The translations under genes were made by a program, and so were the position numbers. Below, piece after piece: positions 1 to 8,762 of a stretch of 64,000 nucleotides of DNA. Location: positions 186,001 through 250,000 of the forward strand of contig JAUVXW010000001.1 in NCBI GenBank assembly GCA_030603385.1, written 5' to 3'. The notes under the pieces were generated by a model that saw nothing but the letters and a program-made list of their open reading frames with translations, did no database searches and was not told where the DNA came from. Position 1 is the first letter of the stretch, and the number at the start of each line of letters is the position of its first letter. Origin of the DNA: Promethearchaeota archaeon (GTDB taxonomy: Archaea; Asgardarchaeota; Lokiarchaeia; Sigyniarchaeales; SOKP01).

Positions 1-805
1 CTATATAAAGTTGTTCGTACTCATCTTTCCAATATCCTAATTCTTTTATTCGACGAGGACTTGTTATTAATTCAAATTTATTTCCTCGAATTCTTTGATT
101 GATCTTATTTGTATCATCATTTATAAAGATAAATTGGAATACCCCAAATGAAAATTTCTCTAAATCCCTTCCCTTTTCATTCATTGCTTTAACGATTTGT
201 TGTTTTTTAGTTTTATAGGTCTTGGAATCAATTCCTACAGGCATCCATCCATCTGCAATTTCCCCTGTCAGCTTTAAGGTTTTAGGACTATTAGCACCAA
301 TCCAGATTGGGATATCTGATACAGGTTTAGGAAGTAAAACCGCATTTTTCGCAGTATAGTATTGTCCTTCGAATGAAATATCCCTACCTTTATCCCAAAA
401 TAATTTCATAAAATTAATAGATTCCCTCATTTTGCCAAGCGCATGGTCGATTGGAATGCCATATGCCTTTAAATTCATCGCTTCTCCTGCTCCAATCCCT
501 AAAATAAGATTCCCTTCTGTAAGGTGGTTAATGGAGGTACACAACTGTGCTAGAACCGCGGGATGTATTCTATGAGGATCTGTAACAGCCGTTCCAAAAG
601 ATTTTCCTTTTACCAATTCTGCCATTGCACCAAACAATACCCAAGGGCTTAAGTAATCGTCAACTAAAGTACCACCCATACCCGATAGATGATCAGGAAG
701 CCACAGAGAATCCCAATTTTCCTTACTCGCTGCTATAACTTTTTTTCGAAAGAAGTCATAAGAATGAAGATAATATATTTGATGACCAAATTTTATTTCA
801 CTCAA
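1..805 (-). CDS. LLM-class F420/FMN-dependent oxidoreductase (partial, C-terminus off the window)
   Basis: Translating the minus strand from a TTG at 805 gives an open frame to the window edge, 268 codons. It starts MSEIKFGHQIYY and continues through LWLPDHLSG, SFGTAVTDPHRIHPA, LILGIGAGEAMNL and PIWIGANSPKTLKLTGEIAD. These are hallmarks of the luciferase-like monooxygenase superfamily in its F420-dependent branch (methylene-tetrahydromethanopterin reductase and F420-dependent dehydrogenase relatives), TIM-barrel enzymes that pass hydride to or from a flavin or deazaflavin. The substrate cannot be told from sequence. It is divergent from the GH57 gene, about 110 bp away, so the two share a promoter region. 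The TTG start is chosen because no ATG lies in frame before the conserved N-terminus. Confidence 0.85.
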   Translation of the reverse strand, partial: MSEIKFGHQIYYLHSYDFFRKKVIAASKENWDSLWLPDHLSGMGGTLVDDYLSPWVLFGAMAELVKGKSFGTAVTDPHRIHPAVLAQLCTSINHLTEGNLILGIGAGEAMNLKAYGIPIDHALGKMRESINFMKLFWDKGRDISFEGQYYTAKNAVLLPKPVSDIPIWIGANSPKTLKLTGEIADGWMPVGIDSKTYKTKKQQIVKAMNEKGRDLEKFSFGVFQFIFINDDTNKINQRIRGNKFELITSPRRIKELGYWKDEYEQLYI

Positions 806-913
806 ATTTATCACTCAAAAACTATTTAGATATTGTTAACAAATAGTATATAGTTTTAAAAATTCTTTCTTTCTTAAATTATTATATAGCAAATTAATAC
901 CAACACAAGAAAC

Positions 914-2191
914 ATGACGACATTTTGGGCTCCTGTATTACACATTTACCAACCACCTAACCAAGATCTTAAAGTTTTAAAATCAATAGACAAAGAATGC
1001 TATAAACCTTTATTTAGCTTAATGGAAGAATTTGATGATGTTAAATTTTGTTTAAATATCAGTGGTATTCTTATTGAGTTATTATATGAATTCGACTTAT
1101 CAGATACAATGGATTTATTAAAAAACTTAGTATCTGAAAGTAAAATTGAAATTGTCGGGACTGCTAAATATCATCCCATCCTCCCCTTAATCCAAAAAAA
1201 AGAAGCCCAATATCAAATTCAGATGAACGAAGAAATAAATAGGAGAGAATTTGGTCGATGGCAAAGAAAAGGTTTTTTTCCACCCGAACTGGCAATATCT
1301 GGAAGCGTTGCTAAATATATTCGTCAGTTAGGATACAAATGGGTTTTAATGAGTGGTATAGCTTGCTCTGAGGATTGGCCATACGATAAAATTTATACTT
1401 CTCATGATGGACTCCAATTATTTTTCAGGGATGATATTCTTAGTAACAAGATTTCCTTTAAAAATATATCAGCAAAAGAATTTATAAAAACAATTAAGGA
1501 GATTTTCCAGCCAAATGCAGACCCTAAGCAAAAATCTTTCACAGAGATTGATCGATATATTATTACTGCTATGGATGGCGAGACATTTGGCCATCATATT
1601 AAAAATTACGAAAAAACTTTTCTAAAAAAGGTATTAGATCTTATTAATGAGGAAGAAAGAATTAGAACTGTATTTGTTTCAGAATTGGATCGATTTTTTC
1701 CACTTAGTAATAAAAAAATCATCCCACGTGAATCGAGCTGGAGTACAACCTATGAAGATATTCAAGCAGGCATTCCTTATCCATTATGGAAACATCCAGA
1801 AAACAATATCCATAAGAATTATTGGAAACTAGTGAATAGTCTCAACAATTTAATGAATTTAGCTGACAATATAGATTTAACAACGGACAGGGAGATTGAG
1901 AATTACTATAACACCGCCAGATATTTCTATAATCGCGGAATCTATTCGTGTCCTACATGGTGGTCCAATCCTCAAAATGGAACTTGGAGCCCAAATCTTA
2001 TTTATAAAGGGATAGAATTACTCATGAGAGCTGCTCTGAATGCTCAAATGGCATTAGTTTACTCTGAAAAGTCTGATCAGAGTGATGTGTACTATGATTC
2101 CATCTCACTATATCACAGTTTACTTTTAATGGAATTATCTAATATTACAAAAAAGACCATGAAGAAGTATAATGAAAGTAGAAATACGTAA
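914..2191 (+). CDS. Glycoside hydrolase family 57 protein
   Basis: A 425-residue protein with the GH57 conserved regions in order: HIYQPP at residues 10-15 (usual HQP motif), IEIVGTAKYHPILP around 79-91, GFFPPELAIS around 120-129 with Glu125 at the nucleophile position, and MDGETFGHH at 220-228 with Asp221 at the acid/base position. The family includes retaining alpha-amylases, 4-alpha-glucanotransferases and branching enzymes acting on alpha-glucans. There is no signal peptide, so it is probably cytosolic and acts on storage glucan or oligosaccharide. It is single-domain and shorter than the 600-700 residue amylases. Both catalytic residues are present, so activity is expected, but the specificity is open. 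Confidence 0.85.
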   Translation: MTTFWAPVLHIYQPPNQDLKVLKSIDKECYKPLFSLMEEFDDVKFCLNISGILIELLYEFDLSDTMDLLKNLVSESKIEIVGTAKYHPILPLIQKKEAQYQIQMNEEINRREFGRWQRKGFFPPELAISGSVAKYIRQLGYKWVLMSGIACSEDWPYDKIYTSHDGLQLFFRDDILSNKISFKNISAKEFIKTIKEIFQPNADPKQKSFTEIDRYIITAMDGETFGHHIKNYEKTFLKKVLDLINEEERIRTVFVSELDRFFPLSNKKIIPRESSWSTTYEDIQAGIPYPLWKHPENNIHKNYWKLVNSLNNLMNLADNIDLTTDREIENYYNTARYFYNRGIYSCPTWWSNPQNGTWSPNLIYKGIELLMRAALNAQMALVYSEKSDQSDVYYDSISLYHSLLLMELSNITKKTMKKYNESRNT

Positions 2192-2193
2192 TT

Positions 2194-2580
2194 CTATATA
2201 TTAGTTGAAATCAATTCATTTAGAATTTCATTCCACTTATCTAAATGACGTACATACCAAGCTACTGAATCAGATTCTCCGCTCTCATTTTTAAATATTA
2301 TTTTTAAAAGAGGCCTAAATGCAGATCTATGCATATGAGATTTTGGATTTCTAATCTCAATGATAGACTTAACTGGAATTAATAACTCTTTTTTGGGTTT
2401 CCACATTCCAAAGTATAATTCTTTTTCTGTAAGTAATAAGACCCCATTCCCGCGAACTTTCCATGTCCCTAACGACTCTTGCCCAAAAAAATTGCTTGCG
2501 TCGTCAGCAATTAATACATTCTCATCCTTAAATTTCTCATGGATTTCATTTATTCTTTGTTTAAAATTTTTTTTTAACAT
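2194..2580 (-). CDS. Small PH/GRAM-like domain protein, function unknown
   Basis: A 128-residue soluble protein, convergent with the GH57 gene with a 2-nt gap. After a charged N-terminal helix (KKNFKQRINEIHEKF) the sequence alternates short beta-strand segments: GTWKVRGNGVLLLTEKELYF, LIPVKSIIEI, PLLKIIFKNESG, SVAWYVRHLDKW, ending in a helix. The pattern of a conserved value read-out strand followed by an I-P-V-K-S-I-I-E-I strand resembles bacterial/archaeal PH-like (bPH) or GRAM folds. This is a fold-level impression only. No catalytic motif is visible. Confidence 0.6.
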   Translation of the reverse strand: MLKKNFKQRINEIHEKFKDENVLIADDASNFFGQESLGTWKVRGNGVLLLTEKELYFGMWKPKKELLIPVKSIIEIRNPKSHMHRSAFRPLLKIIFKNESGESDSVAWYVRHLDKWNEILNELISTNI

Positions 2581-2640
2581 ATTATTATCAAGTTATAATT
2601 CTATATATTTTACATCAGTTATATTAATCATTCTGCCATG

Positions 2641-2908
2641 ATCGAGGTCGAAATTGTGAAACTGGAAAAAAATCAGTTTATAAATTCATACGTGACATCG
2701 GAACACTGTCAGGTTTTTCGAAATGAAAAGCTCTTCTTACCTTCTCCGTACTGCTCATAAAATCTCAATTGAATCTAATTATTAATTAATGATAAAAATA
2801 TAAACATAAATTATTTAATACCTAGTTTATATATTAAACCAAATATAAATTTAAAAAGAATTTAGCTTGAAACCAGAGTTTTCTAAATTTTAAAGTAATT
2901 GGTAAATA
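2641..2908. other. Intergenic, no gene seen
   Basis: About 330 bases separate the minus-strand start near 2580 from the next plus-strand gene. No open frame with a plausible start, no tRNA-like fold and no repeat was seen. The A/T-rich tract before 2909 probably holds the promoter of the downstream gene. Confidence 0.4.
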
Positions 2909-3985
2909 ATGTCTAAAGATAACGAAAAAAAAATTAAATACTGCGTTTATTGTGGTGTTGATGTCGAAAAAAATAAAACTTATTGCCCAAATTGCGGTAA
3001 GCTAATTATAAAACTTAACTCAAGTGAAACACCAGCAGAACCACGTCCTATTCATAAACCAGTTTCCATGCAAAGGGTTGAAATTTCACGTAAATGTCCT
3101 GGTTGTGGTTCAATTGTTACCTCAACAATTTTAGAACAATGTCCGATATGCAATGCTACTTTAGAAAAAATTCCTGAGGTAAAAAAAATTGCTATCCAAA
3201 AAAAGCCAGGATTGATATTTACAGACAAAAAATTAGAACCCGAACAAAAATTTATATTGAAAAAGGATAAATGGAATTTAAAAGAAGGTTTAAATATCTT
3301 TGGAACTTGTATATACGTTTACATAATAGCCTTTTTTCTTATATATTTCTTATTAGTTTTTCAAGGGGAAGGTGATTCTATTGAACAAAATATTCAAATG
3401 CTTATAATAAGCCAAATTCCTGAAATGTTAATTGCTATTTATCCTATATATTACATACTCTCAAAAAATCATAACTATTCAAAATTAGGCTTTTTTAAAG
3501 ATTCTAAAAAAGTTCTAATAGGCATTTTTATAGGTGTAATAGGAGCAATTAGTTTAATATTACTCAACCTTTTTTACAATTCTTTAATCAGCTATTTAGC
3601 CGAGATAGGCTTGGACATTTTTGATATGGAAACTGAGATCATCATACAAAATCAAATTATTAGAGATGCAGATTTTATATATGTTTTCTTGCTTATAGTA
3701 TTAATTGCTATTGGAGCGGCATCATTAGAAATTGTATATAGAGGCGTTTTGCATAACACTTTAAAACAGAAATTTCGTAATGACGTTTATACAATTCTTT
3801 CGGTTGCATTGATCTATTCAATTTTTATTATATTTATATATCCTAATCCCGCCTACTTCTTATTGAATTTCTTGGGATTTGTAGTATTAGGAATTCTTTG
3901 GGAATTATCCGATGGGAACATTTATAGTACTCTCATTGCAAGTGTTTTTTATAACATTCTCTTAATTGTCTTAATCTATTTTTAG
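2909..3985 (+). CDS. Double zinc-ribbon membrane protein with a degenerate CPBP (CAAX-protease-like) domain
   Basis: A 358-residue protein. Two zinc ribbons lie at the N-terminus: C12-C15/C26-C29 (YCVYCG, CPNCGK) and C63-C66/C78-C81 (CPGCGS, CPICNA). From about 125 onward there are seven or so hydrophobic segments. LEIVYRG at 273-279 sits where CPBP proteases carry EExxxR, but the first Glu is Leu. The expected His of the second motif is absent (ALIYSIFIIF), and the HxxxN motif reads SVFYN. The CPBP fold therefore seems kept while the metal-binding and catalytic residues are lost. A structural or scaffolding role with zinc-ribbon contacts on the cytosolic side is an inference. Confidence 0.7.
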   Translation: MSKDNEKKIKYCVYCGVDVEKNKTYCPNCGKLIIKLNSSETPAEPRPIHKPVSMQRVEISRKCPGCGSIVTSTILEQCPICNATLEKIPEVKKIAIQKKPGLIFTDKKLEPEQKFILKKDKWNLKEGLNIFGTCIYVYIIAFFLIYFLLVFQGEGDSIEQNIQMLIISQIPEMLIAIYPIYYILSKNHNYSKLGFFKDSKKVLIGIFIGVIGAISLILLNLFYNSLISYLAEIGLDIFDMETEIIIQNQIIRDADFIYVFLLIVLIAIGAASLEIVYRGVLHNTLKQKFRNDVYTILSVALIYSIFIIFIYPNPAYFLLNFLGFVVLGILWELSDGNIYSTLIASVFYNILLIVLIYF

Positions 3986-4103
3986 TTTTAACCTTTCATT
4001 ACTCCCTCAATATAAAATTTTAATAATAAGGAAAATCAATAATCTCTATAATTATTTCAATTATTTTTACACGATAAAATATTAGTAGATAGGAGTAAAA
4101 AGA

Positions 4104-4814
4104 TTGAGTAAGACGTTTTACAGAAATAAGGGTTCTAAGGACAATATAGTTATATCCCTTGCGGGGGTTCATGGAGTAGGTAAAACAACAGTCTTCAATC
4201 TTCTTAAAAAAATATTCAAAGATAATAATAAATTTAAATTTTTTCCTGAAAGATATGTAAAAAAACCGCCATTTCCGTTTGGTTCTTCAGATAAGCAGAT
4301 TGGTTTTAGAAGTGAACTTCATTTTCTTCAACAACTCATTAGAAGAAATCAAAATATTTTGAATTTTGATAATAATTACAACGGCAGAATAATAATATTA
4401 GATAGAACTCCTTTATGTGTATTAATATATTCTAAGAGTTTAAATCTTAAAGAGAAAGATTTTACTCTTATTCTAGATACTTATAATTCCATTAAGTGGA
4501 AAGAAAATTATATAATTTATTTGACTGCGAAACCTGATGTAATTTTAAAAAGGATAGTACAGAGAGGCTCACTTGATAAAATAAGAAGAGAGTGGAATGA
4601 GGATGATAACAACTATTTACTAAAAATTCTTGCTTATTATAAACAATTCTTATCTAATAAAACCAATGTGTTTCCTATTAACACAAATGATCTATCTCCA
4701 AAAGAAGTAGTCGATAAGATTAAGATAATAATTACTGACTTATCTGATTATTCTTTTGAGAAGATTGAACAATCTTCCACTACTCAAATGAATTTAGATA
4801 AGTTTTCAAAATAG
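4104..4814 (+). CDS. Thymidylate/deoxynucleoside kinase-like P-loop protein
   Basis: A 236-residue protein starting at TTG 4104, with a good Shine-Dalgarno AGGAG at 4091-4095. A P-loop GVHGVGKTT lies at 21-29, an LDRTP motif (like the DR[YTS] of dNK/TMPK enzymes) near 97-101, and an arginine-rich lid region RIVQRGSLDKIRREW near 149-163. This matches the deoxynucleoside kinase / thymidylate kinase fold (NMP kinase branch). It is divergent from standard archaeal Tmk, so the phosphate acceptor is unknown. It stands alone between unrelated genes and ends in a low-complexity polar tail. Confidence 0.68.
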   Translation: MSKTFYRNKGSKDNIVISLAGVHGVGKTTVFNLLKKIFKDNNKFKFFPERYVKKPPFPFGSSDKQIGFRSELHFLQQLIRRNQNILNFDNNYNGRIIILDRTPLCVLIYSKSLNLKEKDFTLILDTYNSIKWKENYIIYLTAKPDVILKRIVQRGSLDKIRREWNEDDNNYLLKILAYYKQFLSNKTNVFPINTNDLSPKEVVDKIKIIITDLSDYSFEKIEQSSTTQMNLDKFSK

Positions 4815-4906
4815 AATAATGAAAAAATATATTAAAATAGTCTTTCTATTTATACTTAAATCTCAAAATCTTATTCAATTCAAATTATCTTATAAAGGAA
4901 TAATAA

Positions 4907-5914
4907 ATGTCATCGATTGCTAAAGATATCCAAGAAAAAATGATGTATCTTTTAAAAGATGAAGAGAGTAAAACTGAATTAGAAAATTTGGCAGTCCTTG
5001 ATAGAGTAGGGATGAAAGTAGCAACCGCGTCTTCTTCAGAAGTTGATGCGGATGCAACATCGGCCTCAAGTACTGCTTTAATTGATTTAGGTTTAAGATT
5101 AAATCAAGCAACTGACCATGGGGCTTTAACTGAAATAATTTTACATAATTCCTCGGGATATAGCATATTAATGGCAATAAATGATGAATATATCGTATTT
5201 GGGGGGTTAAGAGCTGTCGTCCGGATAGGATTTTATCTAGGTTATTTGAGAGAATTAGCAAGAAAGCTGAATAAATTAATTTCTGGCGATGAAGAAACTG
5301 AAATGATGCTTTCTTTAGAAGCTTCAGAATTGGAGAAAATCAAGCAACAACAAATGGAGGAAAAGGTTTCAACCATTAAAAAGCCTTCAGTCGAACAAGA
5401 TAAAGCTGCTTTAGATGATTTATTAGGATTTTTGGATGATTGGGAAAAAGAAGGCGAAGAATTCGAGGATCTTGAAGCAGAAATTGATAATAATGTTGTC
5501 TCAATCCCAAAATCCATTGACCTTGGTATTGATCATGAAGTGAAAGAAATAGGGGAAACTATCACCCCTCAATTTGAAGAAACATCTATCTCTAAAACTC
5601 ATCCACAATTTAAAGTTTATGACGATGAAGTTCCTCCAATTGCTCTGGATGACTACACACCAATGGAAATTGAAGAGGATTTAGTTTCTGAGGAACCATC
5701 ACCTATAGAAGAAGCAACGACTTATGAGGAATCTCCTCCGGTAGAAGAATTGCCATCATCAGGTGAACTACCTTCTTTAGAAGAATTAGCACCTCCTGAT
5801 TTTGATATTGAATCTTCTGCTTCTGAATATGATACTGAATTTGTATTAGAGGAAGAATCAGAAACGTTAGGATCGGTGCTACGCGATCTCGGTTGGGACC
5901 AAGAAGAAGATTAA
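4907..5914 (+). CDS. Roadblock/LC7-like domain protein with long acidic tail
   Basis: A 335-residue protein. Residues 1-120 show the pattern of Roadblock/LC7 domains: LENLAVLDRVGMKVATASS, a helix, LTEIILHNSSGYSILMAIN, DEYIVFGGL, then a C-terminal helix GFYLGYLRELARKL. The rest (about 150-335) is a highly acidic, proline-rich, probably disordered tail with repeated SPIEE/PPVEE/SLEEL units. Roadblock proteins are abundant in Asgard archaea and are thought to act as GTPase partners, as LC7/MglB proteins do. The short C-terminal end LRDLGWDQEED might be a binding peptide. The family assignment is by pattern and is moderately sure. Confidence 0.6.
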   Translation: MSSIAKDIQEKMMYLLKDEESKTELENLAVLDRVGMKVATASSSEVDADATSASSTALIDLGLRLNQATDHGALTEIILHNSSGYSILMAINDEYIVFGGLRAVVRIGFYLGYLRELARKLNKLISGDEETEMMLSLEASELEKIKQQQMEEKVSTIKKPSVEQDKAALDDLLGFLDDWEKEGEEFEDLEAEIDNNVVSIPKSIDLGIDHEVKEIGETITPQFEETSISKTHPQFKVYDDEVPPIALDDYTPMEIEEDLVSEEPSPIEEATTYEESPPVEELPSSGELPSLEELAPPDFDIESSASEYDTEFVLEEESETLGSVLRDLGWDQEED

Positions 5915-5938
5915 ACCCTATTTCGAAATTTTAATAAT

Positions 5939-6172
5939 TTAGTATCTTCTATCTTTCGAAACTATTTTTACATTTAAGGCTTCTGGTCCTTTTCCCTCTT
6001 TTGAATCCTAGATTTCGAATTCCACCTTATCTCCTATATCCAACTTGCGGAATCCCGACATATCTATATTAGAGAAGTGGACGAATATATTTTCTTGACC
6101 ATCAACATTAATGAATCCATATCCTTTTTTTGCATTAAACTATTTAATAAAACCTTTTAATCTATCAGACAT
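5939..6172 (-). pseudogene. Cold-shock domain gene with two in-frame TAG codons
   Basis: On the minus strand a frame from ATG 6172 to TAA 5939 (77 residues) reads as a cold-shock domain protein: [26 protein letters not shown], then [19 protein letters not shown] and DKVEFEI-TAG-DSKEGKGPEALNV. RNP1 (KGYGFIN) and RNP2 (NIFVHF) are intact. The first TAG replaces the near-invariant Trp of the KWFN motif, and the second falls at a normally Gln/Glu position before DSKEG. Frame and length are otherwise perfectly kept. TAG is a normal stop in neighbouring genes, so this is either a young pseudogene or a suppressed gene. Either way the CspA-like RNA chaperone family is clear. Confidence 0.75.
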
Positions 6173-6348
6173 TTGCGTTTCTCCAATTTTAGTTATAGCA
6201 AATTAATTAAAATAACAAAAAAGCTTCTCATCTATAACGTAAAATAAAATTATATAGGAAAAGAAATTTTACTTTTAAATTTTTTTTAAATAAACTCTCA
6301 TATCTTAGATAAAATCAATAAATAATAATTTACTAGATTTAAGTGAAT

Positions 6349-7707
6349 ATGATTTTTGACAAAGTTCTACAAATTTATCAGGAATATTATATATGCGTCC
6401 ATTGTCTTGGTAGAATGTTTTCTCTTTTAGCATCACAAACAACAAACCAAAAAAGAGGAGACTCTTTATTACTTTCATTAACTATGGAAAATCATAGAAA
6501 GTATTTATCGAATAATAATCAGGAACAAAAAAAGGCAATATTTTATTTAAAATTATTAGCCGAAAAAGCTAAATATTTACCTGCTCAGACTGTATTAAAA
6601 AATGAGGGAATCGAATATACACTAAAGAATACAAACCGATCTTGTCATCTTTGCAATAACATTTTTTCAGAAATTGAGAAGTATGCTAAAAAAGGTATAG
6701 AAGTTCTTGAAGGAATTGAATTTAATAACTTCTTAGTTGGATCAACTCCAGACTCTCAAATAATAAATAAGGAGGATAGATTTAAAGCTGAATTTAACAT
6801 TTTAGAAGCAGAATCTTTTAAAAGTCATTTCAATCGTGTAGTCGGCAAAATTCTGATGGAAAAACTTAAGAAACCTCCTGAATTCAATAATCCAGATGTT
6901 TTATTAGTATATTTTATAGGTTATGAATTATTTAGTATCAAATTAAACCTGAAATCTCTTTTTATTTTTGGAAGATATAATAAATTAATGAGGGGAATCC
7001 CCCAAACTCACTGGTTTTGTAGAAATTGCATGGGAAAAGGATGTAAAATATGTAATTTTACTGGAAAACAATATTTAATAAGTGTAGAAGAATTGATAAG
7101 CCCAGAATTCATTAATGAATCAGAAGCTAAAGATTCTAAGTTTCATGGTGCTGGAAGAGAAGATATAGATGTGAGGATGCTAGGTTTAGGAAGACCATTC
7201 ATTCTCGAATTAAGAGATCCCAAAACTCGCAAATTAGATCTATCTAAAATAGAGAAAATTGTAAATCGAAAGAAGAAGAAGAAGGTTAGAATTCAAAAAT
7301 TAAGATATAGCAGTAAAAGAGAAGTGATCAGACTTAAAACAGAAGCAAAAGATACTAAAAAAGTTTATAAATCTTTAGTAGGATCTGACAATAAGATATC
7401 TAAAGAAGAATTTGAAGAAAAATTAAATAAATTGAAAAATACATTTGAAAATCAAGAAATCCATCAACGAACACCCAACAGGGTTTCCCATCGGCGTGCT
7501 GATAAAATTAGAAAGAAATATGTCTATAAAATAGAAGGGAAATATGTAAAATCTAATTTATTTGAATTTACAATCAAAACACAAGGGGGAACTTATATAA
7601 AGGAACTTATTAACGGCGACGATGGGAGAACATCTCCTTCTTTTTCAGAAATCTTTAAAACACCACTAACATGCAAAGAGTTAGATGTACTAGAAATCTT
7701 AATCTAA
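6349..7707 (+). CDS. pus10: tRNA pseudouridine synthase Pus10
   Basis: About 452 residues. Cys pairs CVHC near the N-terminus and CHLC about 80 residues later form the Pus10 zinc site. A THUMP-like middle region follows, then the catalytic domain with GAGREDIDVRMLGLGRPF, whose Asp in RED is the nucleophile. Archaeal Pus10 makes pseudouridine at positions 54 and/or 55 of the tRNA T-arm. ATG 6349 is preferred because archaeal orthologues start close to this point. A GTG six bases upstream (6343) is the alternative. The gene stands alone just before the L21e cluster and has a hairpin after it. Confidence 0.93.
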   Translation: MIFDKVLQIYQEYYICVHCLGRMFSLLASQTTNQKRGDSLLLSLTMENHRKYLSNNNQEQKKAIFYLKLLAEKAKYLPAQTVLKNEGIEYTLKNTNRSCHLCNNIFSEIEKYAKKGIEVLEGIEFNNFLVGSTPDSQIINKEDRFKAEFNILEAESFKSHFNRVVGKILMEKLKKPPEFNNPDVLLVYFIGYELFSIKLNLKSLFIFGRYNKLMRGIPQTHWFCRNCMGKGCKICNFTGKQYLISVEELISPEFINESEAKDSKFHGAGREDIDVRMLGLGRPFILELRDPKTRKLDLSKIEKIVNRKKKKKVRIQKLRYSSKREVIRLKTEAKDTKKVYKSLVGSDNKISKEEFEEKLNKLKNTFENQEIHQRTPNRVSHRRADKIRKKYVYKIEGKYVKSNLFEFTIKTQGGTYIKELINGDDGRTSPSFSEIFKTPLTCKELDVLEILI

Positions 7708-7751
7708 GATTGATACTAAATAAAACATTTATATAAAATCAAAAAATAAAT

Positions 7752-7774
7752 AAACAATTATTTCATAATTGTTT
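7752..7774. terminator. Perfect 10-bp inverted repeat after pus10
   Basis: AAACAATTAT at 7752-7761 and ATAATTGTTT at 7765-7774 are perfect inverted repeats around a 3-nt loop, 45 bases after the pus10 stop. It could be a transcription end or an mRNA 3'-end structure. It is AT-only apart from two G/C pairs, so stability is modest. Confidence 0.4.
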
Positions 7775-7936
7775 GGTGCTTTTAACTCGTTCTATAGTAG
7801 ATCTATAAGGTATGAAATTATGGCTTCTAAGAATATTAAGTTTAATAAAAAAGTAAATAAATCATGTAATATGTTATAATTTAATTAGAGCCTGTATAAC
7901 AACTCCTTTGGGCTTTATTAAGAACAGGAAAAAATC

Positions 7937-8242
7937 ATGACTTCTCACAAGGGCTATAGGAAAAAAACTCGCCAAAAGCACAGAAAAAACGTTCGTAAAC
8001 GAGGACTTGGAAGTATTGAAAAATATTTAATAGATTATGAAGTAAATGATAAAGTTGATATAATTACTGACTCCTCTCAACATAAGGAAGGGATGCCTCA
8101 CTTTCGTTATCACGGACGTACTGGCACGATCGTTGGCCAACGAGGGCGCTGTTATATAGTGGAAGTAAAATTAGGGAACTCAACAAAAACTCTAATTATT
8201 GGTACAGAACACCTAAGATTAAATCCTGTTTCTATAAAATAA
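7937..8242 (+). CDS. rpl21e: 50S ribosomal protein L21e (eL21)
   Basis: A 101-residue basic protein. MTSHKGYRKKTRQKHRKNVRKRG at the start is the typical arginine/lysine-rich tail, followed by an SH3-like core (HFRYHGRTGTIVGQRGRCYIVEV). It begins the conserved archaeal gene order L21e-Rpo4-DUF655-KsgA-HemK-like, with 19 bases to the next gene. This is a component of the large ribosomal subunit. Confidence 0.95.
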   Translation: MTSHKGYRKKTRQKHRKNVRKRGLGSIEKYLIDYEVNDKVDIITDSSQHKEGMPHFRYHGRTGTIVGQRGRCYIVEVKLGNSTKTLIIGTEHLRLNPVSIK

Positions 8243-8261
8243 AATATATATCAATATTGGT

Positions 8262-8633
8262 ATGGCAATGTCTGGACGAAAAATAGACGAAAAACCGGTT
8301 TCCATCCCGGAAGTAAAAGAAATGATGGAATATGTAAAGGAACAAATGGAAGAAGTTGATTCTGAAGAAGGGATGTCTCATTTTCAAGAAATTACTTATA
8401 ATTATGTTAATAAATTTGCCAAAATAGATGTCACAAAGGCAAAAAAAATAAAAAAGTTTCTTATGGATAAGTATGATTTTGAAGAAATTTATACGATTAA
8501 TATTATTAACATCTTTCCAAAATCAGTTCCGGAGCTTAGGGTTATACTTGAAAAATCTTTTACAGGAAAAACATTAAATGACGAACAGTTAGAAGTTGTT
8601 TTAGAGGAGCTAGAAGAAATCGAATCATCTTAA
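8262..8633 (+). CDS. rpo4: DNA-directed RNA polymerase subunit Rpo4 (F)
   Basis: A 123-residue helical protein of the Rpb4/RpoF family. KPVSIPEVKEMM at the start, then NYVNKFAKIDVTKAKKIKKFL and YTINIINIFPKSVPELRVIL with the HRDC-like C-terminal helices. It forms the stalk of archaeal RNA polymerase with Rpo7, which is not in the window. It lies 19 bp downstream of L21e, as in other archaea. ATG 8268 is an alternative start. Confidence 0.93.
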   Translation: MAMSGRKIDEKPVSIPEVKEMMEYVKEQMEEVDSEEGMSHFQEITYNYVNKFAKIDVTKAKKIKKFLMDKYDFEEIYTINIINIFPKSVPELRVILEKSFTGKTLNDEQLEVVLEELEEIESS

Positions 8634-8762
8634 TTTAGATCGAAGAATTTATAAATCTATATTGTTTTAAATTTTAATGTACTACCCCAATTCATTAAGT
8701 AGTTTATAAAAATTAAAATTTTAAAATGGCTAACGGAAAAGTAAAAATTAAAATTATTGGTA

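Noticed and set aside
4920-5261. Minus-strand open frame inside the Roadblock-like gene
   Set aside because: It is the mirror of a real gene, has no motif and an unusual Leu/His-rich composition; same for minus-strand frames at 21652-22263, 43971-44279 and 53505-53723.
5939-6172. TAG as pyrrolysine in the cold-shock gene
   Set aside because: Many clear genes in the window end with TAG (for example 2909-3985 and 4104-4814), neither site is a known Pyl position, and one replaces a structural Trp.
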